Shown one piece after another: positions 13,364 to 21,737 of a stretch of DNA of 25,354 nucleotides; position 1 is the stretch's first letter, and each line of letters starts with the position of its first letter. A program made the position numbers and the translations under genes. Source of the stretch: ZC4RG30 sp964455685 (GTDB lineage Bacteria; Pseudomonadota; Gammaproteobacteria; Steroidobacterales; Steroidobacteraceae); the NCBI GenBank assembly GCA_964455685.1, contig CAYVZE010000039.1, positions 1-25,354 of the forward strand, given 5' to 3'. Below the pieces are notes generated by a model. The model worked only from the letters and a program-made list of their open reading frames with translations, made no database searches and had not been told where the DNA came from.

Positions 13364-16284
13364 GCCGCCTCCATGCGCTGGCGCAGGTTGTCCGGGTCGT
13401 AGAAGGGCGGTTCGACCACCACGGCCGCATGCAGCACACCGCGGTCGTCGCGGAACTGCACGCGCGTGCCCGGTTTCGTGAGCGCGGGCGAGAGCATGGC
13501 GAGGCCGATGGTGCATCCCAGCGTGGCTGACCAGGCGATGCTGGTGATGCGGCCGACGATCTCGCCGTTCCCGATGGCGAGGTTGGATTCGAGCAGTGGC
13601 GCACGCGGCGCCTCGAGGCGAAAGCCAGCGAGCTGCTGCCTGGGCCCGCGCCTTGCCAGGATGGCCAGGCTGCGCTGGCCCACGAAGAAGGGCTTGTCCA
13701 TGCGCACCAGGCGCTCGAGGCCGGCCTCGAAGGGGCTGGTCAGGCCGTCGGTGTCCTGGCCGATGATGATGTGGCCCTTCTCCAGGCGCAGCACGCGCTG
13801 TGCCTCCACGCCGAAGGGGCGGATGCCGTGCGCGGCGCCGGCCGCCATGAGCGCCTGCCAGACCGCCGGCGCGGCGGCGAAGGGCACGTGGATCTCGTAG
13901 CCCAGTTCGCCGACGAAGCCCACGCGGGCGATGCGCGCCGGATGGCCGGCCACCAGTCCCTCGCGCAGGGCGAGGTAGGGGAAGGCCTGCTCGTTCAGCG
14001 GCAGGTCGGTGCAGGCGCCCAGCACGGCCGCGGATTTCGGGCCGGCGAGGTTCATCGCCGCCATGTGGCCGGTGACGTTGTGGAGCACGCACTCCAGGCC
14101 CCACTCGGCCACGCGCCGCTGCAGCTCGCGGTACACGCTGGCGCTCGCGCTGGTGGTGGTGGTCAGGTAGAAGCGGCCGTCGGCCAGGCGCATCACCACG
14201 CCGTCGTCGATCACGGTGCCGGTCTCGTCCAGCATCACCGCGTAGCGGGTGCGGCCCGGCGCGAGGTTGGCGAAGCGGCCGGTGTAGATGCGCTCCAGCA
14301 GCAGTGCCGCGTCCGGGCCCATCACCTCGATCTTGCCCAGCGTGGACACGTCGATCAGGCCCACGGCGTTGCGCACCGCGGCCACTTCGCCCGCAATGGC
14401 ATCGGCAGCCGCGCCTGCATTGCCGTAGCAGGCGGGACGGCGCCACGCACCGGCCGGCATCCAGGTCGCACCGTGCGCCTCGTGCCAGCCATCCAGCGCC
14501 GTGCGCCGTTCGGGCGAGAAGCGCATGCCGGCGAGCGCACCCAGGCTGACCGGCTGCCACGGCGGCCGCGCGGTGGTCAGTCCCAGCGAGGGCAGGCTGC
14601 GCTGCGTGACGCGCGCGAGCTGGCGCGCGGCATTGAGGTTGGACAGCTTGCCCTGCGAGGGTCCCATGCCCACGGTGCTGTAGCGCTTGAGCAGCTCCAC
14701 GCTGTCGAAGCCTTCCTGTGCGGCATTGGCCAGGTCGGCCAGCGTGAGGTCCTCGTCCAGGTCGACGAATTCCTTGCCGGCGGGTGAGGGAAACAGCGGC
14801 GCGGCATGCGACTGCGGCCGCGCGGGCGCGAGGCCGCGCAAGGCCGCGTCGGAGAACGCATGGCCGTCCTGCGCCGGGGTGGTGGCGCCGCGCGCATGCG
14901 CGGCGGCGCGCTCACCGGCGACCTGCCCGTCGCGGGCGCGGTCGGCGGCGTCGAAGCGGCCGTTGGCGCTGCCGGCGACGAACACGCCGGTGGGCAGCAC
15001 ATCGGGCACGTGCTGGCCCAGCGCCTCGTCGAAGCGGATGGTGCCGCCGCGCTGCAGGGCGAGCTGCAGCGCCGGCATCCAGCCCACCGACATCAGCAGC
15101 GCATCGCAGTCCACCTGCGCGCGCAGGCCGTCCGCGGTCCACTGCACGCCGGCCAGCACGCCATCGGCGCTGGCGCGCGCCTCCAGTCCGGAGATGCCGG
15201 TGTGCATACGAACCCCGGCGGATTCAAGCGCGGCCCGATGCGGCGCCGGGTCGGCCGGCGAATCACGCGGCACCAGCAGGTCGGTGACCGCCAGCCCCTG
15301 CGAGGCGAGGTCCAGCGCCAGCGCCACCGCGGCATCATTGGCGCCGAGCACGGCGATGCGCCGGCCGGCCGCCACGCCGAATCCATACAGCAGCCGCTGC
15401 GCGGCGCGTCCCAGCAGCACGCCAGGCAGGTCGTTGCCATGGAACACGGCCGGCTGCTCGATGCAGCCCGTGGCCAGCACCACCGCGCCGGCGCGCAGCA
15501 GGGTCAGGCCGCCGTCCTCCCGGTCGATGCGCGCCACCGCCAGTTCGTTGTCGGCGAAGCAGCCCACCACGCTGTGCGACAGCATCAGCTCGATGGCATC
15601 GCTGGCGCGCACGGCCTGGATCAGGGCGCGGCAACGCGCGGCTTGCTCCGGCCGGGTGTTCGCGTGCCACAGTCCGCTGCCGCCGGGCTGCTGGGATTCG
15701 TCGATCAGCACCACGCGCCGCGCGCCGGCGGCCACGGCGGCCAGCGCGGCGCTGAGGCCGGAGATGCCGGCGCCCACCACGGCCACGTCGCAATGCGCGT
15801 AACGGCGCTCGCGGTCCGCGGGCCGCGCGTCCAGGTTCACCGTGCCCAGGCCGCTGATGCGGCGGATGATGCGTTCGAACCAGGGGAAGGTGCGCTGTCC
15901 CCAGAACACCTTGTAGTAGAAGCCCACTGGCAGGAAGCGCGACAGCAGGCCGAGGCTGGCCAGCCGGTCATGGGCCACGCCGCCGCGCGTGTTCACCGCG
16001 CTGAACGACAGGCCGTCGCGCGCCAGGATGTGGTCGCCGCGCTGGTTGGGCTCATCGCCCAGCTGGAACAGGTTGTTGGCATCGTGGCCGGCGGCAGACA
16101 CCAGGCCGCGCGGCCGGTGGTACTTGAAGCTGCGCGCGGTGACCATCACGCCGGAAGCGGCCAGCGCCGAGGTCAGCGTGTCACCCGCGAAGGCGTGGAT
16201 GGCGCGGCCCTCGAACTGCATCGACAGCGGCCGCGAGCGGTCGATCCATTCCCCGGCCACCGGTTGCGGCAGGCGGAACATCAT
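13360..16284 (-). CDS. mgdC: N-methylglutamate dehydrogenase subunit C (sarcosine oxidase alpha-like)
   Basis: A 974-residue multidomain flavoenzyme subunit. The N-terminal 2Fe-2S-ferredoxin-like part (about 18-100) has DRSRPLSMQFEGRAIHAFAGDTLTSALAASG and SFKYHRPRG, typical of SoxA. The dinucleotide-binding domain has VVGAGISGLSAA at 170-180 and a later ATGC motif. A bridging block follows: EFVDLDEDLTLADLANAAQEGFDSVELLKRYSTVGMGPSQGK. The C-terminal 370 or so residues are a GcvT-like folate-binding aminomethyltransferase domain (VGLIDVSTLGKIEVMGPDAALLLERIYTG; FVGELGYEIHVP; GIRPFGVEAQRVLRLEKGHIIIGQDTDG). Folate capture of the C1 unit is therefore likely, as in SoxA. Tandem ATGs at 16284 and 16281 follow AGGAGG; the first has the better 7-nt spacing. 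Confidence 0.93.
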   Translation of the reverse strand: MMFRLPQPVAGEWIDRSRPLSMQFEGRAIHAFAGDTLTSALAASGVMVTARSFKYHRPRGLVSAAGHDANNLFQLGDEPNQRGDHILARDGLSFSAVNTRGGVAHDRLASLGLLSRFLPVGFYYKVFWGQRTFPWFERIIRRISGLGTVNLDARPADRERRYAHCDVAVVGAGISGLSAALAAVAAGARRVVLIDESQQPGGSGLWHANTRPEQAARCRALIQAVRASDAIELMLSHSVVGCFADNELAVARIDREDGGLTLLRAGAVVLATGCIEQPAVFHGNDLPGVLLGRAAQRLLYGFGVAAGRRIAVLGANDAAVALALDLASQGLAVTDLLVPRDSPADPAPHRAALESAGVRMHTGISGLEARASADGVLAGVQWTADGLRAQVDCDALLMSVGWMPALQLALQRGGTIRFDEALGQHVPDVLPTGVFVAGSANGRFDAADRARDGQVAGERAAAHARGATTPAQDGHAFSDAALRGLAPARPQSHAAPLFPSPAGKEFVDLDEDLTLADLANAAQEGFDSVELLKRYSTVGMGPSQGKLSNLNAARQLARVTQRSLPSLGLTTARPPWQPVSLGALAGMRFSPERRTALDGWHEAHGATWMPAGAWRRPACYGNAGAAADAIAGEVAAVRNAVGLIDVSTLGKIEVMGPDAALLLERIYTGRFANLAPGRTRYAVMLDETGTVIDDGVVMRLADGRFYLTTTTSASASVYRELQRRVAEWGLECVLHNVTGHMAAMNLAGPKSAAVLGACTDLPLNEQAFPYLALREGLVAGHPARIARVGFVGELGYEIHVPFAAAPAVWQALMAAGAAHGIRPFGVEAQRVLRLEKGHIIIGQDTDGLTSPFEAGLERLVRMDKPFFVGQRSLAILARRGPRQQLAGFRLEAPRAPLLESNLAIGNGEIVGRITSIAWSATLGCTIGLAMLSPALTKPGTRVQFRDDRGVLHAAVVVEPPFYDPDNLRQRMEAA

Positions 16285-16550
16285 CGCCGGTCCTCCTGCA
16301 GCCGGTCCACGGGATACGTGGCGAGGAACTCGTCGGTGAGCGTGTCGCGCTCGGCGATGAACCAGTAGCCCGAGGGCGTGTGGCACCACCACTCACGCTT
16401 CACGCCGGGCACGCCGCTGCGATGGAACACGTACTGCACCCATTCGGCGTCGGTGCAGGTGGCCGGGTCCGGCATCGGCCGCACCTCGCCGCCGTACACG
16501 AACTCGTCGGCGGGGCGCGGGCCATTGAGCGGGCAGGGTACGAGCTTCAT
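16281..16550 (-). CDS. mgdB: N-methylglutamate dehydrogenase subunit B (sarcosine oxidase delta-like)
   Basis: An 89-residue SoxD-family protein: MKLVPCPLNGPRPADEFVYGGEV, DAEWVQYVFHRSGVPGVKREWWCHTPSGYWFIAERDTLTDEF. Heterotetrameric sarcosine oxidases bind zinc in this subunit through three Cys and one His (CPxCG near the N-terminus, and a HTxGC motif). Here Cys6 and His57 are present, but position 9 is Asn (CPLNG) and the later GC pair is absent (HTPSGYWF). The zinc site is therefore incomplete, which may be a property of the N-methylglutamate dehydrogenase branch. It lies 1 nt after the mgdA stop and overlaps mgdC. Confidence 0.9.
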   Translation of the reverse strand: MKLVPCPLNGPRPADEFVYGGEVRPMPDPATCTDAEWVQYVFHRSGVPGVKREWWCHTPSGYWFIAERDTLTDEFLATYPVDRLQEDRR

Positions 16551-16551
16551 G

Positions 16552-17793
16552 TCAGTGTCCCACCGAGGCCGCGCCCTTCTCGCCGGTGAGCTCGAAGCGC
16601 TCGAAGCGGTTCCAGTCGAAGGATTCGATCAGGGGATGGTTGCGGCCCGTGGCCACCGTGGCGGCCATGGTTTCGCCGGCCACCGGCGTGGCCTTGAATC
16701 CCCACGTGCCCCAGCCCGCGTCCAGGAAGAACCCGGGCACCGGCGTCACGCCCATCAGCGGTGCGAAGTCCGGCGTCATGTCGGCAAGTCCTGCCCACTG
16801 GCGGTTCACCTTCACGCTGGCGAGGAAGGGGAACAGGTCGAGCATGTGGTGCGCCAGGCCGGTGGCGAACTCGCGGCTGGAGCGCGGCGTGTGCAGCTCG
16901 CGCGGATCGAGCGAGGCGCCCATCACCAGCTCGCCGCGCGCGCTCTGCGACACGTATACGTGCAGCGAGCCCGACACCACGATGGCGTCCAGCCAGGGCT
17001 TCACCGGCTCGGACACCATGGCCTGCAGCGGGTGCACGTAGATCGGGCTCGTGAGTCCCAGCATGTCGAGGATGCGCGGCGTGTAGCCGGCCACCGCGCT
17101 GACCACGCAGGGCGTGGCGATGTTGCCGCGGGTGGTGCGCACGCCGGCGATGTGTCCGCCGGAAACCTCGATGCCGGTGACCTCGGTCTGCTGGTGGATC
17201 TCCACGCCCAGCCGCGCCGCGGCGCGCGCATAGCCCCAGGCCACCGCGTCATGCCGCGCCACCGAGCCTGGTGCGTGGTACAGCGCGCCGACCACCGGCG
17301 CGTGGCCGCCGCCGGTCATGTCCATCATCGGCAGCGCCCGCGCGATCTCCTCCGGCGTGACCATGCGCGAGTCCACGCCCAGGTGGCGGTTCACCTCGGC
17401 GCGCCAGCGCAGCGTGCGCAGCGTGGAGTCCGTGTGCGCGAGGGTGTAATGCCCGCGGGTGGAGTAGAACAGGTTGATGCCGAGCTCATCCGACAGCCCG
17501 CGCCAGATCTGCATGCTGCGCTCGTAGAAGCGCACGCCTTCGGGCGTGAGGTAGTTGGAGCGGATGATGGTGGTGTTGCGGCCGGTGTTGCCGCTGCCGA
17601 TGTAGCCCTTCTCGAGCACCACGATGCGGCGCACGCCATGATGGCGGGCCAGGTTGTAGGCGGTGGCGAGCCCGTGGCCGCCGGCGCCGATCACCACCAC
17701 GTCGGCGGTGCGCGGCAGCTCGCCCGCTTCCGGGAACATGCGCGGTTCCGGGTAGCGCGGTGATAGTCCGATCCGAATGAGTCGCCATGCCAT
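16552..17793 (-). CDS. mgdA: N-methylglutamate dehydrogenase subunit A (sarcosine oxidase beta-like)
   Basis: A 413-residue FAD-dependent amine oxidase (DAO fold) and the catalytic subunit for oxidising N-methylglutamate. The Rossmann motif is VVVIGAGGHGLATAYNLA (33-49), followed by VVLEKGYIGSGNTGRNTTIIRSNY. A RHDAVAWGYARAA motif at 180-192 matches the region where SoxB carries its covalently bound FMN, making His181 the likely attachment site. The C-terminal flavin motif is TPVPGFFLDAGWGTWGFKATPVAGETMAATVATG. The N-terminus carries about 30 residues before the flavin motif, normal for this branch. It is the first gene of the eight-gene operon and is divergent from the XRE-cupin gene. ATG 17793 lies 10 nt after a -10-like AAGAAT. 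Confidence 0.93.
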   Translation of the reverse strand: MAWRLIRIGLSPRYPEPRMFPEAGELPRTADVVVIGAGGHGLATAYNLARHHGVRRIVVLEKGYIGSGNTGRNTTIIRSNYLTPEGVRFYERSMQIWRGLSDELGINLFYSTRGHYTLAHTDSTLRTLRWRAEVNRHLGVDSRMVTPEEIARALPMMDMTGGGHAPVVGALYHAPGSVARHDAVAWGYARAAARLGVEIHQQTEVTGIEVSGGHIAGVRTTRGNIATPCVVSAVAGYTPRILDMLGLTSPIYVHPLQAMVSEPVKPWLDAIVVSGSLHVYVSQSARGELVMGASLDPRELHTPRSSREFATGLAHHMLDLFPFLASVKVNRQWAGLADMTPDFAPLMGVTPVPGFFLDAGWGTWGFKATPVAGETMAATVATGRNHPLIESFDWNRFERFELTGEKGAASVGH

Positions 17794-17803
17794 GCTGGCT
17801 TCG

Positions 17804-17833
17804 ATTCTTGCGGCGTGATTTACTTGCAGTCAA
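17804..17833 (-). promoter_or_regulatory. Candidate mgd-gmaS-mgs operon promoter
   Basis: On the minus strand TTGACT (17833-17828) and AAGAAT (17809-17804) are separated by 18 nt, fair sigma-70-like matches (5 of 6 and 4 of 6). The expected start lies only a few nt before the mgdA ATG at 17793. The -35 falls in a small palindrome CTTG-CAGT-CAAG (17823-17834) that also carries the Shine-Dalgarno of the divergent regulator. A regulator binding there could control both directions. The operator role is a guess; the promoter match is moderate. Confidence 0.5.
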
Positions 17834-17844
17834 GGAGTTTGCGT

Positions 17845-18459
17845 GTGGGTAAAAGTTTGAAGGACAAACAGTTGCCTCGGCTGCTGGCCCAGGTCGGGGC
17901 CACGGTGAAGCGGTTGCGCACGGCCCAGGGCCTGACGCTGGGCGAGCTGGCCGGGTCGGCGAAGATCAGCCCGGCCATGCTCAGCCGGCTGGAGCACGGC
18001 GACGTCTCTCCCAGCCTGGAGACCCTGGCGGCCATCGCCGAGGCCTTGGGGACGAGCTGTGCCACCCTGCTGCGCGACACCGACCCGGTGGCCAGCGACG
18101 CCCAGCTGGTGCGCCGGGGGGAGGGGCTGGAGGTGGTCCGCCGGGGCACCAGGCGCGGCCACACCTACCACCTGCTGGCCTCGGACCGGGGGCCCCGCCG
18201 CACCTTCGAGCCCTTCCTGGTCACGCTGACCGACAAGAGCGAGCTGTTCCCGGAGTTCGAGCACCCCGGGCACGAGTTCATCCACATCCTCGAGGGCTCG
18301 CTGCGCTACCGGCACGGCTCCGAGGTATTCCTGCTGAAGCCGGGAGACTCCCTGAGTTTCCGCGGCGACCTGCCGCACGGACCGGACAAGCTGCTGAAGC
18401 TGCCGGTCCGCATGCTGTCCATCATCATTTACGGTGGCAGCGATACGGAGGGAACTTGA
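17845..18459 (+). CDS. XRE-family regulator with C-terminal cupin sensor
   Basis: A 204-residue one-component regulator. The N-terminal HTH_XRE spans about residues 12-70 (VGATVKRLRTAQGLTLGELAGSAKISPAMLSRLEHGDVSPSLETLAAIAEALG). The C-terminal cupin_2 fold has FPEFEHPGHEFIHILEGSLRYRHGSEVFLLKPGDSLSFRGDLPHGP, with metal-ligand-like His and Glu residues in the HxxxxxE and PHG positions. GTG 17845 was chosen because AAGGAG lies 7 nt upstream; the frame is open further up to a GTG at 17815 without such a site. Its divergence from mgdA makes it the natural candidate to control methylamine use. Such cupin domains sense small polar ligands in other regulators, but the ligand here is unknown. Its stop codon overlaps the -35 of the trp promoter. 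Confidence 0.9.
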   Translation: MGKSLKDKQLPRLLAQVGATVKRLRTAQGLTLGELAGSAKISPAMLSRLEHGDVSPSLETLAAIAEALGTSCATLLRDTDPVASDAQLVRRGEGLEVVRRGTRRGHTYHLLASDRGPRRTFEPFLVTLTDKSELFPEFEHPGHEFIHILEGSLRYRHGSEVFLLKPGDSLSFRGDLPHGPDKLLKLPVRMLSIIIYGGSDTEGT

Positions 18460-18485
18460 CGGGCCTTGCGGGCGCTGGCCATACT
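18456..18485 (+). promoter_or_regulatory. trp operon promoter
   Basis: TTGACG (18456-18461, 5 of 6) and CATACT (18480-18485, 4 of 6) are separated by 18 nt. The -35 box includes the stop codon of the XRE-cupin gene. With a usual 6-7 nt to the start site, transcription begins at or one base before the A of the trpL ATG at 18492, leaving no room for a ribosome binding site. Agreement with the attenuator directly downstream supports this promoter. Confidence 0.65.
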
Positions 18486-18491
18486 GCCCAA

Positions 18492-18542
18492 ATGACTCGG
18501 ACGACCGACGCCGCGATGCGCTGGTGGTGGCCCCACTCCTGA
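18492..18542 (+). CDS. trpL: trp leader peptide with three consecutive Trp codons
   Basis: A 16-codon frame encodes MTRTTDAAMRWWWPHS and ends in TGA. Three tandem TGG codons (18522-18530) in a short frame upstream of trpE and before a terminator are the hallmark of ribosome-mediated trp attenuation. Ribosome stalling on them when charged tRNA-Trp is low would free segment 2 to form the antiterminator. The ATG sits 6 nt after the -10 box with no Shine-Dalgarno, so translation is probably leaderless. Leaderless trpL with triple Trp codons is known in alphaproteobacteria such as Sinorhizobium, where the peptide and the attenuated RNA also act in trans; whether that occurs here is unknown. Confidence 0.92.
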   Translation: MTRTTDAAMRWWWPHS

Positions 18543-18614
18543 CGGAGCGGGGTGCTGGTCGTCATGCGCAAGCCTTAAACAGCTTCAAGGACTTCAAGCC
18601 AGAACCCATCTCCG
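18531..18614 (+). promoter_or_regulatory. trp attenuator: alternative 1:2 and 2:3 RNA pairings
   Basis: Segment 1 CCCCACTCC (18531-18539) pairs with GGAGCGGGG (18544-18552) across a 4-nt loop that holds the trpL stop codon, with one A-C mismatch. Segment 2 CGGAGCGGGGTGCTGG (18543-18558) can instead pair with segment 3 CCAGAACCCATCTCCG (18599-18614), 13 of 16 positions. Segment 3 is also the 5' arm of the terminator. The pairings exclude one another in the classical order. Confidence 0.85.
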
Positions 18615-18636
18615 GCGCCACCGGGATGGGTTTTTT
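18603..18636 (+). terminator. trp attenuator terminator (segments 3:4)
   Basis: AACCCATC (18603-18610) pairs perfectly with GATGGGTT (18625-18632). After a bulged T, CCGG (18612-18615) pairs with CCGG (18621-18624), closing a CGCCA loop. A run of T (18631-18636) follows at once. It is a textbook intrinsic terminator placed 61 nt after the trpL stop and 39 nt before trpE. Confidence 0.95.
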
Positions 18637-18674
18637 GTTGTCCGACGCAAACAGGTACTCACGAGGAAACGCTT

Positions 18675-20059
18675 CTGAAACCGCCATTTGACATCGCCGG
18701 GGACCTCGACACGCCGGTATCGGCGTTCGCGAAGCTGGCCTCGTTCAACCCCCGCTTCCTGCTGGAAAGCGTCGAAGGGGGCGAGCGGCTCGCGCGCTAC
18801 TCATTCATCGGCTTCGGCAACGGGCTGGAGGTCCGCCTCGACGGCCGCGCGCTGACCATCGGCAACGATGTCCACCCGGTGCCGCAATCCAGGGACGAGC
18901 TGCTGGACCGGCTGCGCGAGGCGCTCGCGCGCGCGCCGCGGCCGGTGCCCGAGATCCCGGGCGTGCCGCTGGCCGGCGGCCTGGTGGGCTTCACCGCCTA
19001 TGACGTGGTGCGCTTCTTCGAGCGCCTGCCCACGCTGCATCCGCGGCGGCCCGAGGCGCCCATCCTGCACTACGTCGCGCCCGAGTCCTTCCTGGTGTTC
19101 GACCACCTCACGCGCGGCATCGCGCTGCTGCATTCGGGCAGCGAGGCCGAACGCCAGGCGCTGCGGCGTGAGGTGATCGCGGCCCTGCGCGGCGGCATCG
19201 TGCTGCCGCCGCGCCCGCAGCAGGGCTTCAGCGACCCGGTGGTGTCGCTGCCGCGCGAGCAGTACATGGCCGGCGTGCGCCGCGCGCAGGAGTACATCGC
19301 CGCCGGAGATGTGTACCAGCTGGTGCTGGCGTCGAAGTTCTCCGGCCGCCACGACCTTGATCCCTTCCAGGTCTACCGCGCGCTGCGACTGATCAATCCC
19401 TCGCCCTACATGTATTACTGCAAGCTCGGCGGCGTCACGGTGGTGGGTTCCTCGCCCGAGGCGCTGGTCAAGCTCAAGGGGGGCAAGGCCGAGCTGCGCC
19501 CCATCGCTGGCACGCTGCCGCGCATGGCCGATCCGGAGGCCGACCTCGCCAACGAGCGACGGCTGCTGGCTGATCCCAAGGAGAATGCCGAGCACGTGAT
19601 GCTGGTGGATCTGGCGCGCAACGACCTGGGGCGCGTGGCCGCTGCAGGCAGCGTGCACGTGGACCCCTACCGCGTGATCGAGCGCTACAGCCACGTGATG
19701 CACATCGTCAGCGGCGTGCAGGGCAGCCTTGCCCCCGGCCGCGACGCCTTCGACCTGTTCGCCGCCACCTTCCCGGCCGGCACGCTGGTGGGCGCCCCCA
19801 AGGTGCGCGCCATGCAGATCATCGAGGAGCTGGAGCCGGTGGACCGCGGCCTGTACGGCGGCACCATCGGCTACTTCGGCGCACAGGGGGACATGGACCA
19901 GGCCATCACCATCCGCACGCTGGTGTTCGAGGGCGACGAGTACAGCTACCAGGCGGGCGCCGGCGTGGTCGCCGACAGCAAGCCGGAATCCGAGTTCAAC
20001 GAAGTCTTCGCCAAGAGCGCCGCATTGCGCAGCGCCCTGTCGCTGGCGGAGGAGGGACT

Positions 20060-20063
<4 letters not shown>
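18675..20063 (+). CDS. trpE: Anthranilate synthase component I, apparent CTG start
   Basis: Makes anthranilate from chorismate with ammonia from TrpG. The 462-residue reading begins LKPPFDIAGDLDTPVSAF, then the Trp-feedback motif LLES (29-32) in FLLESVEGGERLARYSFIG. The catalytic part has YQLVLASKFSG, INPSPYMYY, GSSPEALVKL, RPIAGTLPR, LVDLARNDLGRVA, GAPKVRAMQIIEELEP, YGGTIGYFG and YQAGAGVVADSKPESEFNE. No ATG, GTG or TTG lies in frame between 18636 and 18879; GTG 18879 would delete the first 68 residues including LLES. CTG 18675 has GAGGA at 18663-18667, 7 nt upstream, so it is the likely start. Its stop overlaps trpG (GTGA). Confidence 0.9.
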
Positions 20064-20680
<617 letters not shown>

Positions 20681-20681
20681 A

Positions 20682-21737
20682 ATGCCAGCCGATGTCGCCA
20701 GGATGCGCGCCTTCCTCGATGCCGTGCTCGATGGCCGTTCGCTGGACACCGACCAGGCACGCGAGCTGCTGGTCGGGCTGACCGACGAGACCCTGCCGCC
20801 GGCGCTGGCCGGCGCGCTGCTGGCCGGCATCCGCGCCAAGGGCGTGACCGGTGCGGAGCTGCGCGGCTTCGCCATGGGCATGCGCTCGCTGGCGCGCCGT
20901 CCGCAGATCGACCGTGGCATCGAGGCGGTGGACATCGTGGGCACGGGCGGCGATCGCTCGGGCAGCTTCAACCTCTCCACCGGTGCCTCGCTGCTGACCG
21001 CCGCCGCCGGCCTGGCCGTGGTCAAGCATGGCAACCGCTCGGTCTCCAGCCGCGCCGGCAGCGCAGATGTGCTGGAGGCGCTGGGCCTCACGCTCCCGCT
21101 GGACGAGCAGCGCGCCGGCGAGTGCCTCGCCGCCACCCATTTCACCTTCCTGTTCGCGCCCCACTACCACCCGGCGATGAAGGCCATCGCGCCGGTGCGC
21201 GCCGCGCTGGGCGTGCGCACCGTGTTCAACATCCTGGGGCCGCTGACCAACCCGGCCGAGCCGCCGTACGCCGTGATCGGCGCCTACAGCGACGAGACCG
21301 CGCGGCTGATGGCCGATGCGCTGTCGGGCCTGCCGATCAAGCGCGCCTTCGTGGTCCATGGCAGCGGCGGCTGGGACGAACCCACGCCCATCGGCCCGTT
21401 CCTGGTGATGGACGTGAGCCCGGGACAGGTGACCGGACTGCACCGCAGCCCCGAGGACTATGGCCTCGCGCGCTGCACCGATGAGGACCTGCGCGGCGCC
21501 GACGCCGTGCACAACGCCGCCGAGATGACGCGCGTGCTGCGCGGCGAGGAGAAGGGGCCGCACCGCGATGCGCTGGTGCTGAGCGCCGCGCTGGCGCTGG
21601 AAGTGGCCGGTCGCGCGCCTGGCCCGCGCGAGGCCGCCGCCATGGCCGCCGCCGCCATCGACGACGGCCGTGCCAGCAGCCTGCTGGCGAAGCTGGCCGC
21701 GTTCTCGCGCCGCACGGGCGAAGCAGTGAAGGCATGA
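20682..21737 (+). CDS. trpD: Anthranilate phosphoribosyltransferase
   Basis: A 351-residue transferase joining anthranilate to PRPP. The pyrophosphate/PRPP loop is VGTGGDRSGSFNLSTGAS (GTGGD at 87-91), followed by VVKHGNRSVSSRAGSADVLEALG, HYHPAMKAIAPVRAALGVRTVFNILGPLTNPAEPP and a D-E pair near DEDLRGADAVHNAA. N-terminal helical domain and length match the family. It starts 1 nt after the trpG stop, with AGGGGGA as ribosome site, and its stop overlaps trpC (ATGA). Confidence 0.96.
   Translation: MPADVARMRAFLDAVLDGRSLDTDQARELLVGLTDETLPPALAGALLAGIRAKGVTGAELRGFAMGMRSLARRPQIDRGIEAVDIVGTGGDRSGSFNLSTGASLLTAAAGLAVVKHGNRSVSSRAGSADVLEALGLTLPLDEQRAGECLAATHFTFLFAPHYHPAMKAIAPVRAALGVRTVFNILGPLTNPAEPPYAVIGAYSDETARLMADALSGLPIKRAFVVHGSGGWDEPTPIGPFLVMDVSPGQVTGLHRSPEDYGLARCTDEDLRGADAVHNAAEMTRVLRGEEKGPHRDALVLSAALALEVAGRAPGPREAAAMAAAAIDDGRASSLLAKLAAFSRRTGEAVKA

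Noticed and set aside
12785..17793. mgdABCD as an ordinary heterotetrameric sarcosine oxidase (soxBDAG)
   Set aside because: Possible by family alone, but the direct linkage to gmaS and mgsABC, the absence of glyA, purU or sda-type neighbours, and the altered delta subunit favour N-methylglutamate dehydrogenase.
18434..18691. 85-codon frame covering the trp leader
   Set aside because: It runs in another frame through the promoter, trpL and terminator, and has no family features. The trpL/attenuator reading explains this region fully.
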